A stretch of DNA of 60,748 bases, taken from the NCBI GenBank assembly GCA_949840915.1, contig CATKXY010000016.1:1-60748 (forward strand), written 5' to 3'. Numbering within the stretch: the first letter of the stretch is position 1; every line of letters begins with the position of its first letter. Positions 7,966 to 16,499 of the stretch are shown piece by piece. The notes under the pieces were generated by a model. The model was given only the letters and a program-made list of their open reading frames with translations. It made no database searches and was not told the origin of the DNA. The position numbers and the translations under genes are program-made. The stretch comes from an uncultured Lachnospiraceae bacterium. GTDB taxonomy: Bacteria > Bacillota > Clostridia > Lachnospirales > Lachnospiraceae.

Positions 7966-9801
7966 TCATTGGCTGACGAGGGTAATGCCGTCGATATTCC
8001 CCTCGGCCATCATGGAGAAATTGGTATAGTACACCACGAAGCCCGGTTTTGCCCCGCCGGGCTTTTTCACATGCTTTTTCTGGATATAGTCAATCTCCAC
8101 CTTGTCCGCTCCGCGGCCTTTGGAGTAGTAGGCGGCCAGTCTGGCGGCCTCCTCGAAGGTGCGGTCGGGAAGCTCCAAAGCTCCGTCTGTCTTGACGACG
8201 ACATGGGAGCCCGCCATACCCTTGGCGTGGAACCACCAGTCGTTTCCCGTGGCGAAGCGGAAGGTCAGGTCATCGTTCTGGTAATTATTTTTGCCCACAT
8301 AGATGTGAAAGCCGTCGCTGCTTAAATAGTGGAAGGGCTTACTGGTGACTTTTGGCTTTTTGCCGGAATTTTTGGCATTGCCGCCCTTGGCGCCCCGCTT
8401 TTTGTCGTAATCTCTGCGGCGGAGGTAACCGTTTTCGATGAGTTCTTCACGGATCTCCACAAGATCTTCCTCCTGCAGCGCGATGTCCAGCGCGGCGCTG
8501 ATGGATTCCAGATGGTCGATTTCGGATTTTACCTCCTCGGTCAGCTCGGAGAGAGCTTCAAAGGTTCGCTTTAATTTATTATATTTTTCAAAGTAGACCT
8601 TGGCATTCTCTGTGGCGGAGCGTGTCTCGTCTAAGGGAATTGTTACAGGTTCATTGGTGTAGTAATTGATTACTTCGATGGACCTGGCTCCGGGCGCCGC
8701 GCTGTAGCCGTAGGTGTTTAAAAGCTCGCCGTAAATGCGGTATTTTTCCCGCTTTTCGGTATCCTGCATCTGGCAAAGCTGCAGATCGTATTTTTTGATA
8801 TCGCGCTCCAGCGCTGTCTGCACGATGCGGCGCAGATCCGAGGATTTCTGGCGGATGCGGGTGAGAGAGTTTTTTTGTGCGTAGTAGGTCTCCAGCAGGG
8901 CGGACATGGAAGAAAAGGAGACAAGGCGGTCGCCTGACGGTTCCGTCTGTGTCCCGGGTGAGGCGACAGTCTCAGAGGCATGTCCGGTGTACATGGTGAG
9001 GGGGACGGCTGCAAATTCCACGGGCCGTCTGCCGGTGTAGGCGATACAGGGGGCGAATTGTCCCGCAGAGATCTGCTTTGTCAATTGTTTCAGTGTGAGA
9101 TAAAGGGTGTGGAATTGGGACTCTGTGAATGCCGCGGTGGAAGCGTCTCCGTCCAGCCCCGCGCGGAAACACAGCTCTTGTGCCAGGATGGGGGAAATCC
9201 CGGTGAAGCTGCCGTAGAGGGCCTTGAACAACGGTCTTGGTTTGGCGGTCATAGTCCCGTAAAAGGTCTGGTAGTCAGTGGAGAGCGCGTCCAGCTTGTC
9301 CTGTGTCTCCACCACAAAATACGGCTTGCCGGGAAGCACCTCCCGGACGCTGCTGACGGCCGCAGACACGCGTTTGATGCTGTCGATGATACGGTTCTCA
9401 CTGTCGCAGAAAATGATATTGCTGTGCTTGCCCATGATCTCCACCACCAGCGTTTTTCGGCACAGATCCCCCATCTCATCCAGATGTTCGATATGGATGG
9501 ATACGATGCGTTCCAGGCCCGGCTGGGAAATGTCCGTGATGCGTCCGTTCTGCAGATGCTTTCTGAGCAGCATACAGAAATTCGGTGCGGTCAAAGGGCT
9601 GGGTTTATTGTTCTCGGTGAGGTAGATCAGGGGCAGGGATGCCTCCGCGGAGAGGAAGAGTCTCTTTTGTCCGTCCCCGGTCTTTATGGTCAGGAGCAGT
9701 TCGTCCGCCTCCGGCTGGGCAATTTTATAGATACGCCCGCCCGGAAGGTTTTGTTTCAGCTCCGATACTACGCCTGCAATCGTTACGCCGTCAAATGCCA
9801 T
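7966..9801 (-). CDS. rqcH: Rqc2/RqcH family NFACT protein
   Basis: A 611-residue NFACT-family protein. Bacterial RqcH binds stalled 50S-peptidyl-tRNA complexes and directs Ala-tail addition in ribosome quality control; homologues were formerly called fibronectin-binding protein FbpA. The N-terminal NFACT-N domain (AFDGVTIAGVVSELK) is followed by a HhH-like and coiled-coil middle (about 290-450). The C-terminal NFACT-R/DUF814 domain carries WWFHAKGMAGSHVVV near residue 520 and KPGFVVYYTNFSMMAEG. The start is supported by GGAAAGGACTCATC. It is convergent with the flippase gene (54-base gap) and divergent from pseB. Confidence 0.93.
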   Translation of the reverse strand: MAFDGVTIAGVVSELKQNLPGGRIYKIAQPEADELLLTIKTGDGQKRLFLSAEASLPLIYLTENNKPSPLTAPNFCMLLRKHLQNGRITDISQPGLERIVSIHIEHLDEMGDLCRKTLVVEIMGKHSNIIFCDSENRIIDSIKRVSAAVSSVREVLPGKPYFVVETQDKLDALSTDYQTFYGTMTAKPRPLFKALYGSFTGISPILAQELCFRAGLDGDASTAAFTESQFHTLYLTLKQLTKQISAGQFAPCIAYTGRRPVEFAAVPLTMYTGHASETVASPGTQTEPSGDRLVSFSSMSALLETYYAQKNSLTRIRQKSSDLRRIVQTALERDIKKYDLQLCQMQDTEKREKYRIYGELLNTYGYSAAPGARSIEVINYYTNEPVTIPLDETRSATENAKVYFEKYNKLKRTFEALSELTEEVKSEIDHLESISAALDIALQEEDLVEIREELIENGYLRRRDYDKKRGAKGGNAKNSGKKPKVTSKPFHYLSSDGFHIYVGKNNYQNDDLTFRFATGNDWWFHAKGMAGSHVVVKTDGALELPDRTFEEAARLAAYYSKGRGADKVEIDYIQKKHVKKPGGAKPGFVVYYTNFSMMAEGNIDGITLVSQ

Positions 9802-9898
9802 GATGAGTCCTTTCCGAAATGGTATATGATATTATCTGCTGTGATCATTTTGATTATAACTTGATTTTGATATGGCGTAAAGATATATGGGATAAAAA

Positions 9899-9927
9899 TT
9901 GATTTCCCGGGAAAAATATGGTAAAAT
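9899..9927 (+). promoter_or_regulatory. Sigma-A-type promoter for pseB
   Basis: TTGATT (9899-9904), a 17-base spacer and TAAAAT (9922-9927), 47 bases before the pseB start. It lies in the divergent gap between rqcH and pseB. Confidence 0.65.
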
Positions 9928-9974
9928 GAACATTTGGAAAGATTTGTTGAACGAATCATGAAAGAGAGGCCATT

Positions 9975-10970
9975 ATGTTAAACAATAAAGTCATTTTGAT
10001 CACAGGCGGAACAGGCAGTTTTGGAAAGGCGTTCACCAGATATGTATTGGAGCGTTATACCCCCAGAAAGATCATCATCTATTCCAGGGACGAATTCAAA
10101 CAGTTTATCATGCAGAACGAGTTTAAGGAATATGCGGACCGGCTCCGGTTTTTTATCGGCGATGTCAGGGACAAGGAACGTCTGACCAGAGCTCTGGAGG
10201 GTGTGGACTATGTGATCCATGCTGCGGCGCTCAAGCAGGTGCCTGCCTGCGAGTACAATCCTGCCGAGGCTATTAAGACCAATATCCACGGGGCCCAGAA
10301 TGTGATCGACGCATCTTTGGACAGCGGCGTCAGGAAGGTGGTTGCACTGTCCACCGACAAGGCAGTCAATCCCGTGAATCTCTACGGCGGTACAAAGCTG
10401 GTATCGGACAAGCTGTTTATTGCGGCTAACGCCTATGCGGGCACGAAGGATATCTGCTTCTCCATTGTGCGTTACGGTAATGTAGCGGGCAGCCGCGGTT
10501 CGGTCATCCCCAAATTCTACGATATGATCAAGAACGGCTGTACCGAGCTCACAGTGACGGATTACCGCATGACGCGTTTCTGGATCAGTCTGGAGGAGGG
10601 CGTTGAGCTGGTAATCAAGGCGCTGGAGGAGTCCACGGGAGGAGAGACGTTTATCTCCAAGATTCCCTCCTTCAAGATCACGGATCTGGCGGAGGCTATG
10701 CTGCCCGGATGCAAGACCAGAGAGATCGGTATCTATCCCGGAGAAAAGCTGCATGAGATCATGGTGACGGTGGAGGATTCCCTGACAACTTATGAATATG
10801 ACAAGCATTTTATCGTCTACCCTCAGGTGAAGTGGAACAGTAAACAGAAGATTGACGAGTCGGGCAAAAAGGTGCAGGAGGGTTTCTCCTACAGCTCCGG
10901 CAACAATGCGGAGTGGCTGAGCGTGGAGCAGATACGTCAGCGTTTAGAGACTCTGGATCTGGAGAAATAA
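9975..10970 (+). CDS. pseB: UDP-N-acetylglucosamine 4,6-dehydratase (inverting), PseB-like
   Basis: A 331-residue extended SDR enzyme. PseB converts UDP-GlcNAc to UDP-2-acetamido-2,6-dideoxy-beta-L-arabino-hexos-4-ulose, the first step of pseudaminic-acid-type sugars. Visible features are the NAD(P) loop ITGGTGSFGKAF, the family marker SRDEFKQ, the VIHAAALKQVP block, and the YGGTKLVSDKLF catalytic Tyr/Lys motif. The start at 9975 follows AGAGAGGCC. The gene is separated from pseC by one base, so the two are an operon. Later pseudaminic acid genes (pseG, pseI, pseF) are not in this window. Confidence 0.93.
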   Translation: MLNNKVILITGGTGSFGKAFTRYVLERYTPRKIIIYSRDEFKQFIMQNEFKEYADRLRFFIGDVRDKERLTRALEGVDYVIHAAALKQVPACEYNPAEAIKTNIHGAQNVIDASLDSGVRKVVALSTDKAVNPVNLYGGTKLVSDKLFIAANAYAGTKDICFSIVRYGNVAGSRGSVIPKFYDMIKNGCTELTVTDYRMTRFWISLEEGVELVIKALEESTGGETFISKIPSFKITDLAEAMLPGCKTREIGIYPGEKLHEIMVTVEDSLTTYEYDKHFIVYPQVKWNSKQKIDESGKKVQEGFSYSSGNNAEWLSVEQIRQRLETLDLEK

Positions 10971-10971
10971 A

Positions 10972-12171
10972 ATGGAACAGTTAGCGATATCAGGAGGGGC
11001 TCCCGTGAGGGAGACCCCGATTCATTATGGAAGACAGTATATTGATCAGGCGGATATTGATGCCGTGACGGAGGCCTTGAAAAGCCCTGCGCTCACGGGC
11101 GGTCCCAGAGTTGAACAGCTCGAGCGGAGGCTCTGTGAGGTGACTCAGGCGAAGTATGCCGTTGCTGTGAGCAACGGCACGGCAGCGCTGCACCTTGCCG
11201 CCATGGCGGCGGGCTTTACCCGGGGGGATGAGGTCATCGTGAGCTCCATCACCTTTGCGGCCTCTGCAAACTGCGTACTCTACGTGGGGGCGAAGCCGGT
11301 CTTTGCGGATATCAATCCCGAGACCTATAATATTGATCCGGAAGCTGTCAGAGCATTGATCACGCCCCGGACCAGGGGAATCATAGCGGTGGACTTTACC
11401 GGGCAGGCCGTGGAGCTTGACAGGCTGCGGGAGATCTGCCGGGAACACAATCTGATTCTCATCGAGGATGCGGCTCACGCGATCGGCACGAAATATAAGG
11501 GACAGCCGGTGGGCAGCATTTCGGATATGACCTGCTTCAGTTTTCATCCGGTGAAGACTGTGACGGGAGGCGAAGGCGGTGCGGTGACTACCAACGATGA
11601 GAGGATTTACAGAAGACTGCTGCGGCTGCGCAGCCACGGAATCACCCGCAATCGGGAGGAGATGGTGCATCCCACGGATGCGGCATGGTACAACGAGCAG
11701 GTGGAGCTGGGCTACAATTACCGCATCACGGATATTCAGGCGGCGCTGATCGTCAGTCAGCTCGATAAGCTTCCCGCCTTTGCCGGACGGCGGGATGAGA
11801 TTGTCAAAAAGTATGACGCGGCCTTTTCGGATATGCCGGAGATCCGGGTGCAGCGGGAGATTCCGGAATCGGATACCACCAGGCATCTGTATATCCTGCG
11901 CCTGAGGTCCGAGCGCTTAAATTGTGACAGGAGAGAGTTTTTTGACGCTCTGTGGGCGGAGAATATCTGTTCTCAGGTACATTATCTACCGGTGTACCGG
12001 CATTCCTATTATGAGAATCTTGGCTATAAGAGGGGAATCTGTCCCAACGCGGAACAGTTTTATGAGGAGGTTATGAGCATTCCTCTCTATTATGCCATGA
12101 CGGATCAGGATGTGGAGGACGTTATATCCGCGGTGAAGAAGCTGGTTGGTCATTACCGTAAATTAAGCTAA
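10972..12171 (+). CDS. pseC: UDP-4-amino-4,6-dideoxy-N-acetyl-beta-L-altrosamine transaminase, PseC-like
   Basis: A 399-residue DegT/DnrJ/EryC1/StrS PLP aminotransferase. PseC aminates the PseB product at C4. The PLP lysine is Lys195 in SFHPVKTVTGGEGG; VSNGTAALHLA and the EDAAHAIG motif (PLP-ring aspartate) are present. The opening AISGGAPVRETPIHYGRQ is characteristic of PseC rather than of WecE or FdtB. It is immediately downstream of pseB, with a GGAGAAATAAA ribosome site. The next gene, 18 bases on, encodes a sensor kinase, so the sugar pathway stops here in this operon. Confidence 0.9.
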   Translation: MEQLAISGGAPVRETPIHYGRQYIDQADIDAVTEALKSPALTGGPRVEQLERRLCEVTQAKYAVAVSNGTAALHLAAMAAGFTRGDEVIVSSITFAASANCVLYVGAKPVFADINPETYNIDPEAVRALITPRTRGIIAVDFTGQAVELDRLREICREHNLILIEDAAHAIGTKYKGQPVGSISDMTCFSFHPVKTVTGGEGGAVTTNDERIYRRLLRLRSHGITRNREEMVHPTDAAWYNEQVELGYNYRITDIQAALIVSQLDKLPAFAGRRDEIVKKYDAAFSDMPEIRVQREIPESDTTRHLYILRLRSERLNCDRREFFDALWAENICSQVHYLPVYRHSYYENLGYKRGICPNAEQFYEEVMSIPLYYAMTDQDVEDVISAVKKLVGHYRKLS

Positions 12172-12189
12172 AACGGATGGTAAGGTTAT

Positions 12190-15042
12190 ATGGTTAATTT
12201 TGTCATTGTATTAGAGTGTTTTGGTATTTGTCTCACGGCGATTGCTTTACTCCTTTTATTAAACGGAGACGGAGCCAGAGAGCAGAAGCTGCTGATCATT
12301 ATTATGTGCAGCTGCCTGGTTCAAAATGTCGGTTATTTACTGGAATTGACTGCGCCTACGATGGAGGCGGCCATGACGGCGGTGATCGTGGAGAAAGTCG
12401 GTTCTGTTTTTACGCCGCTGTGTTACTGTTGGTTTATTTATATTTATTGTTATGTTGCTCCGCCGAAAGTTCTTTTGAGAATTATTGGCGTGATCAGTTT
12501 CTTATCTCTGCCGGCGGTGTTTTTTAACTGGCATGGCTGTTTTTACCGGGAGGTTCAGTGGGTGGCGGATGCGGACGGATATCATCATATCAGTCTGAGC
12601 TATGGCCCCTTGTATGTATTCTTTTTCATAGCTTATATTATTATTCCTTATACCCTTTGTATCTACACATTGGTCAGAGCTATCAGAGAACGCTCGGATC
12701 AGCAGGTTCACCGTCAGTATTGGACGATCCTTGCGATTTCCACGCTGCCTGTCATTGTGCTGATCGCCTATGTCTGCAAATTTATGAAAGTGTTTGATTT
12801 GACGCCGGTGACGCTGACGATATCCATGGCGCTGGTGGTTATTGTGATCTGGAGCCGCCGTAATTATGATTTCCGGCATTTGGCGGCGGAAAAGGTTCTG
12901 GAAAGCATGGGCGACGGTGTGATCGCGCTGGATGATCATGAGCGGCTGGTCAGCTATAACAGAGCGGCGGCGAATATTTTCGCCCATCTGAACTCCCTTA
13001 AGCCGGGTGAGAACATTCGGGTAGTGGAGGATTTTCGCGAGGAAATGCTGAGTGAGGATTTTTCTCTGAGTTTTTCCATCAACGATCAGCATTATGAAAG
13101 CCACAGCAAACATATTATAGATGAAAGCGGCAGGAAACAGGGATGCGTAATTTTGATCCTGAATATGACCGACACGGAAACCTATATCAACGAGATTAAG
13201 AGGGTGCGGCTTGAGGCGGAGAAGGCCAGCGCCGCAAAAAGTGAATTTCTTGCCAATATGTCCCATGAGATACGGACTCCGATGAATGCCATTATCGGAT
13301 TGAATGATATTATCATGGAGGAGTGTGAGGATGCGGAGATTTATGCCCATGCCAAAGATGTGCAGTCTGCGGCAAAAAATCTGCTGACAATCATCAATGA
13401 CATTTTGGATCTTTCCAAAGTGGAAGCGGGCAAAATGGAACTGGTGAATGTGGATTATTACATAAAAGTCATGGCGGACGAGGTTATAGCGATGATGGAT
13501 ATGGCGGCTTCCCAGAGGGGGCTGATCCTGAAGTATGAGTGCGATGAAGCAATACCCTGCTGCTACAACGGCGATGACGGCAGAATCAAACAGATTCTGA
13601 TCAATATACTCAGCAATGCGATCAAATTTACAAAGAAGGGTCATGTCCGCGTTTCCATTACCGGGAAACCGGGAAGAAGCGAGGACGAGGAACTGCTTAC
13701 TTTTTATGTGGAGGATACAGGCTGCGGCATCCGAGAGGAGGATCTTGACAAGATCTTTGAGGATTTCCGGCAGGTGGATTCTAAACGGAATCGGAGCGTG
13801 GAGGGCACGGGACTGGGCCTTGCCATTGTAAAACTGCTGGTGGAGCTGATGGAGGGTACCATCAAGATAGAAAGCGTTTACGGTGAAGGGACGAAGGTTA
13901 CGATCACGATTCCCCAGAAGATCGTAGACAGACGGTTGATTTCAGAGATGCCGGAGATTGCGCAGACAGAACAGAGAATGACGGATCTGTTTACCGCGCC
14001 CGATATAAAAGTGCTGATTGTGGATGACAATGTGATCAATCGTAAGGTAGCCAGAGGCTTTCTGAAGAATTATGACTTTGATCTGGATGAGGCGGGAAGC
14101 GGGCCGGAGGCTATCGGGATGGTGCGTGCCGCCAGATATGATATCATCTTTATGGATCATATGATGCCTGGTATGGACGGGATTGAGGCGGCGGAGATCA
14201 TCCGCAGGGACTGCGGTGAAAACGGGACCGCACCTGCTATGATTGCTCTGACTGCCAATGTCATGCAGGGTATGCGGAAACATTTCCTGGACCACGGATT
14301 TCAGGATTTTATTGCAAAGCCTCTCGACAGGAAAGAGCTGAACCAGCTTTTGCTGCGCTGGGTGCCGGAGGAATGCAGGCAGACCGAAACAGCAGAAGAG
14401 GAAATCAATCGCTTGGATCCCGCTGCATTCCGGATTGACGGGGTAGACATGGACGCCGCGATGCGATATTATTTTGGAGAGGAAGAGGGGTTTGTTAACC
14501 TGCTGGAAGTTTACTTTATGGATGGCAAACGGAAGCTGGATCTTTTGTGTGAGCTTGTGGAAACAGATCCTTTACGCTATCAGATAGAGGTGCACGGTTT
14601 AAAGAGCGCATCGGCCAATATCGGAGCTATGAAAGTTTCGGACATGGCCCGTGCACAAGAGAACGCCGCAGCCAAAGGCGACACGGAATTTATCTCTGCG
14701 CAGTTTCCGCTGATGCTCACGGAATATGAGACTCTTCTGGAGAATATCGGACAGTTTCTGGAGCGGCGCAGACGAAGTGATAGTCAAAAAGAAAAGCTTC
14801 CCTGTCCGCCGATGCACGAAATCAGGGAGCAGACAGCGGCAGCGCTGGAGGAACTGGAGCATTTTCGGTCCCGGGAGTGCGCGGAGAGAGTGGAGACAAT
14901 GCTTGCTTATGAACTGCCGGAGGACGTGTCGGAGCGCCTTTTGCAGATACAGGAGAATCTAAAACTATATGAGGATGATAATGCGGAAGAGATGCTGGGT
15001 CAGCTTTTGAGTATTCTTGAAAAGGAGGAAGAATATCAATGA
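12190..15042 (+). CDS. Hybrid sensor histidine kinase with 7TM input, receiver and Hpt domains
   Basis: A 950-residue multistep phosphorelay kinase. Seven hydrophobic segments fill about residues 1-225 (histidine kinase N-terminal 7TM type), then a PAS-like region (about 235-335), then HisKA with the phospho-acceptor His359 in NMSHEIRTPMNA. The HATPase domain shows an N box (NILSNAIKF) and G boxes (DTGCGI, GTGLGLAIVK). The receiver domain begins VLIVDDNVINRK and has phospho-Asp656 in IIFMDHMMPGMDG. The C-terminal Hpt domain has candidate His802 in VHGLKSASAN. All phosphorelay residues are present, so it is probably active at the membrane. It overlaps the next response regulator by 4 bases (ATGA). 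The signal is unknown. Confidence 0.93.
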   Translation: MVNFVIVLECFGICLTAIALLLLLNGDGAREQKLLIIIMCSCLVQNVGYLLELTAPTMEAAMTAVIVEKVGSVFTPLCYCWFIYIYCYVAPPKVLLRIIGVISFLSLPAVFFNWHGCFYREVQWVADADGYHHISLSYGPLYVFFFIAYIIIPYTLCIYTLVRAIRERSDQQVHRQYWTILAISTLPVIVLIAYVCKFMKVFDLTPVTLTISMALVVIVIWSRRNYDFRHLAAEKVLESMGDGVIALDDHERLVSYNRAAANIFAHLNSLKPGENIRVVEDFREEMLSEDFSLSFSINDQHYESHSKHIIDESGRKQGCVILILNMTDTETYINEIKRVRLEAEKASAAKSEFLANMSHEIRTPMNAIIGLNDIIMEECEDAEIYAHAKDVQSAAKNLLTIINDILDLSKVEAGKMELVNVDYYIKVMADEVIAMMDMAASQRGLILKYECDEAIPCCYNGDDGRIKQILINILSNAIKFTKKGHVRVSITGKPGRSEDEELLTFYVEDTGCGIREEDLDKIFEDFRQVDSKRNRSVEGTGLGLAIVKLLVELMEGTIKIESVYGEGTKVTITIPQKIVDRRLISEMPEIAQTEQRMTDLFTAPDIKVLIVDDNVINRKVARGFLKNYDFDLDEAGSGPEAIGMVRAARYDIIFMDHMMPGMDGIEAAEIIRRDCGENGTAPAMIALTANVMQGMRKHFLDHGFQDFIAKPLDRKELNQLLLRWVPEECRQTETAEEEINRLDPAAFRIDGVDMDAAMRYYFGEEEGFVNLLEVYFMDGKRKLDLLCELVETDPLRYQIEVHGLKSASANIGAMKVSDMARAQENAAAKGDTEFISAQFPLMLTEYETLLENIGQFLERRRRSDSQKEKLPCPPMHEIREQTAAALEELEHFRSRECAERVETMLAYELPEDVSERLLQIQENLKLYEDDNAEEMLGQLLSILEKEEEYQ

Positions 15043-15452
15043 ATCAGGAACAGGACCGTAATTCAAAAGTATGTATTTTAGCGGTGGACGATACTGCAAT
15101 TATATTATCCCGGATTTCGGATGCTCTGAGTGATGAGTTTGAAGTAATCACCGTGAATTCAGGAGCCCGTGCTTTGAAATTTCTCAAAGAGAGGAAGCCG
15201 GATCTGATTCTTCTCGACATTCAGATGTCGCCCATGGACGGAATCGAGACGCTGCATAAGATACGTTCCATGAAAGACCTGGAGGATATACCGGTGATTA
15301 TGCTCACCGGTGTGGAGGACAAAGAAACTGTCATGGAGAGCGCCAGACTGGGAATCTGCGATTACATACTGAAGCCTTTTTCTTCCGGTGAGCTGCTCAA
15401 AAGGATCAACCGGGTCATTGAACGGGAGATTCAGAAACATTTGGAAGTATAA
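15039..15452 (+). CDS. Single-domain response regulator
   Basis: A 137-residue CheY-like receiver with no output domain. The acidic pocket (AVDDTA), phospho-acceptor Asp60 (LILLDIQM), the conserved Thr in MLTG and the Lys in ILKPFSS are all present. It is translationally coupled to the hybrid kinase (ATGA overlap) and is the obvious recipient from the kinase's Hpt domain, or a diffusible phosphate shuttle. The output must act through another protein not visible here. Its stop lies 6 bases from the stop of the convergent manA. Confidence 0.92.
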   Translation: MNQEQDRNSKVCILAVDDTAIILSRISDALSDEFEVITVNSGARALKFLKERKPDLILLDIQMSPMDGIETLHKIRSMKDLEDIPVIMLTGVEDKETVMESARLGICDYILKPFSSGELLKRINRVIEREIQKHLEV

Positions 15453-15458
15453 CCGTTT

Positions 15459-16499
15459 TCAGCAGCTGATCCGCAGAAGCTGAGCCCGTCCGTGCAATGT
15501 GACCGGCACGGAATCCGCGGGCAGGAACATACAGCTTCCTTTGGTGAAGGATAGTTCCCGGGCGGAGAAGCGCAGACTGCCCTCTCCTTCAATGCACAAA
15601 AGAATCTGAAAGGAGAGCGGAGAGGTGGAGCAGTCCGGAGCGTGATCCGCGGTATTGATCAGAAGCCTTTCCACTTGAAAATATTTGCAGCGGCAGAGCA
15701 GCTCCGAGGCGAAGCCCGGGCGATAACGCAGAACGCGTATGGGCTGGCGGGGGCTTGCGCTGCTGTTGCAATTTAATACCTGGAGCGCTTTCTCGATGTG
15801 GAGAGGGCGCTCCAGATTATTTTTATCCCTGCGGTGATAGTCGTAAAGCCGATAGGTCAGATTAGAGTTCTCCTGAATCTCCGCCAGAAGGATGCCCGCT
15901 CCGATGGCATGAACCGTCCCTGGTTCCACCATGAATACATCGTCCTTGTGTACGGGTATTTTTTGCAGGTATTTCTCTATAGTGTCCTGCTTCAGACTGC
16001 GCTGTAGCATATCCCTATCCATGTCCTGCGTAAAACCGTAGATCAGATACGCTCCGGGACGGGCGTCCAGCACATACCACATTTCAGTCTTGCCCAGCGC
16101 CCCGTTTTCCCGGGATGCCGCGAAAGCGTCGTCAGGGTGAACCTGCACGGACAGATCCTGTGCGGCGTCGATCAGCTTCACTAACACGGGGAGCTCGCGG
16201 GAGGTCCTGTGGCGGCTGCCCAGATACTCCGGGTGCTCTGCCAGAATCCGCGGCAGGGATTGTCCCTGATGCTCACCGCTTGCCGCCGTGCTGGGGCCGT
16301 CCGGATGAGTGGAGCACTCCCAGGTCTCCGCCAGCGGGTTTAGAGGAAGGTTCTTATGAAAGTCGGCGTTTAGTCTGTCGCCGCCCCAGAGATAATCTTT
16401 GCCCGCGGGCAAAAGCAGAAAAGGCTCTGCTCGCAGGAAGGGCTCTGCCCGCAGAAATGGCTTATTCTTCCAATTCATGTTTTTGTTTGTCGTGGACAC
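15459..16499 (-). CDS. manA: Mannose-6-phosphate isomerase, class I
   Basis: A 346-residue type I phosphomannose isomerase interconverting fructose-6-phosphate and mannose-6-phosphate, the entry to GDP-mannose and GDP-fucose. Visible zinc and active-site elements are WGGDRLN, the QVHPDD pair, EMWYVLDA and VEPGTVHAIGAG. It is the last gene of the gmd-fcl-manC-manA operon and overlaps the manC 3' end by 38 bases. A GTG start at 16499 is preferred because AAGGA lies 5 bases upstream; the internal ATG at 16478 has no ribosome site. The N terminus carries an unusual repeat of the hexapeptide PFLRAE. Confidence 0.92.
   Translation of the reverse strand: MSTTNKNMNWKNKPFLRAEPFLRAEPFLLLPAGKDYLWGGDRLNADFHKNLPLNPLAETWECSTHPDGPSTAASGEHQGQSLPRILAEHPEYLGSRHRTSRELPVLVKLIDAAQDLSVQVHPDDAFAASRENGALGKTEMWYVLDARPGAYLIYGFTQDMDRDMLQRSLKQDTIEKYLQKIPVHKDDVFMVEPGTVHAIGAGILLAEIQENSNLTYRLYDYHRRDKNNLERPLHIEKALQVLNCNSSASPRQPIRVLRYRPGFASELLCRCKYFQVERLLINTADHAPDCSTSPLSFQILLCIEGEGSLRFSARELSFTKGSCMFLPADSVPVTLHGRAQLLRISC
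16417..16461 (-). repeat. 18-bp tandem repeat encoding PFLRAE in manA
   Basis: Two 18-base units (16417-16434 and 16435-16452) and half a third (16453-16461) form an in-frame tandem repeat near the manA start. Units differ at 3 positions. It adds one or two copies of a hexapeptide before the conserved isomerase fold begins, so length changes of whole units would be tolerated. Confidence 0.7.

Noticed and set aside
12502..13644. 380-codon minus-strand open frame inside the histidine kinase gene
   Set aside because: It is antisense to a gene with all kinase motifs and has no ribosome site or recognisable domain.
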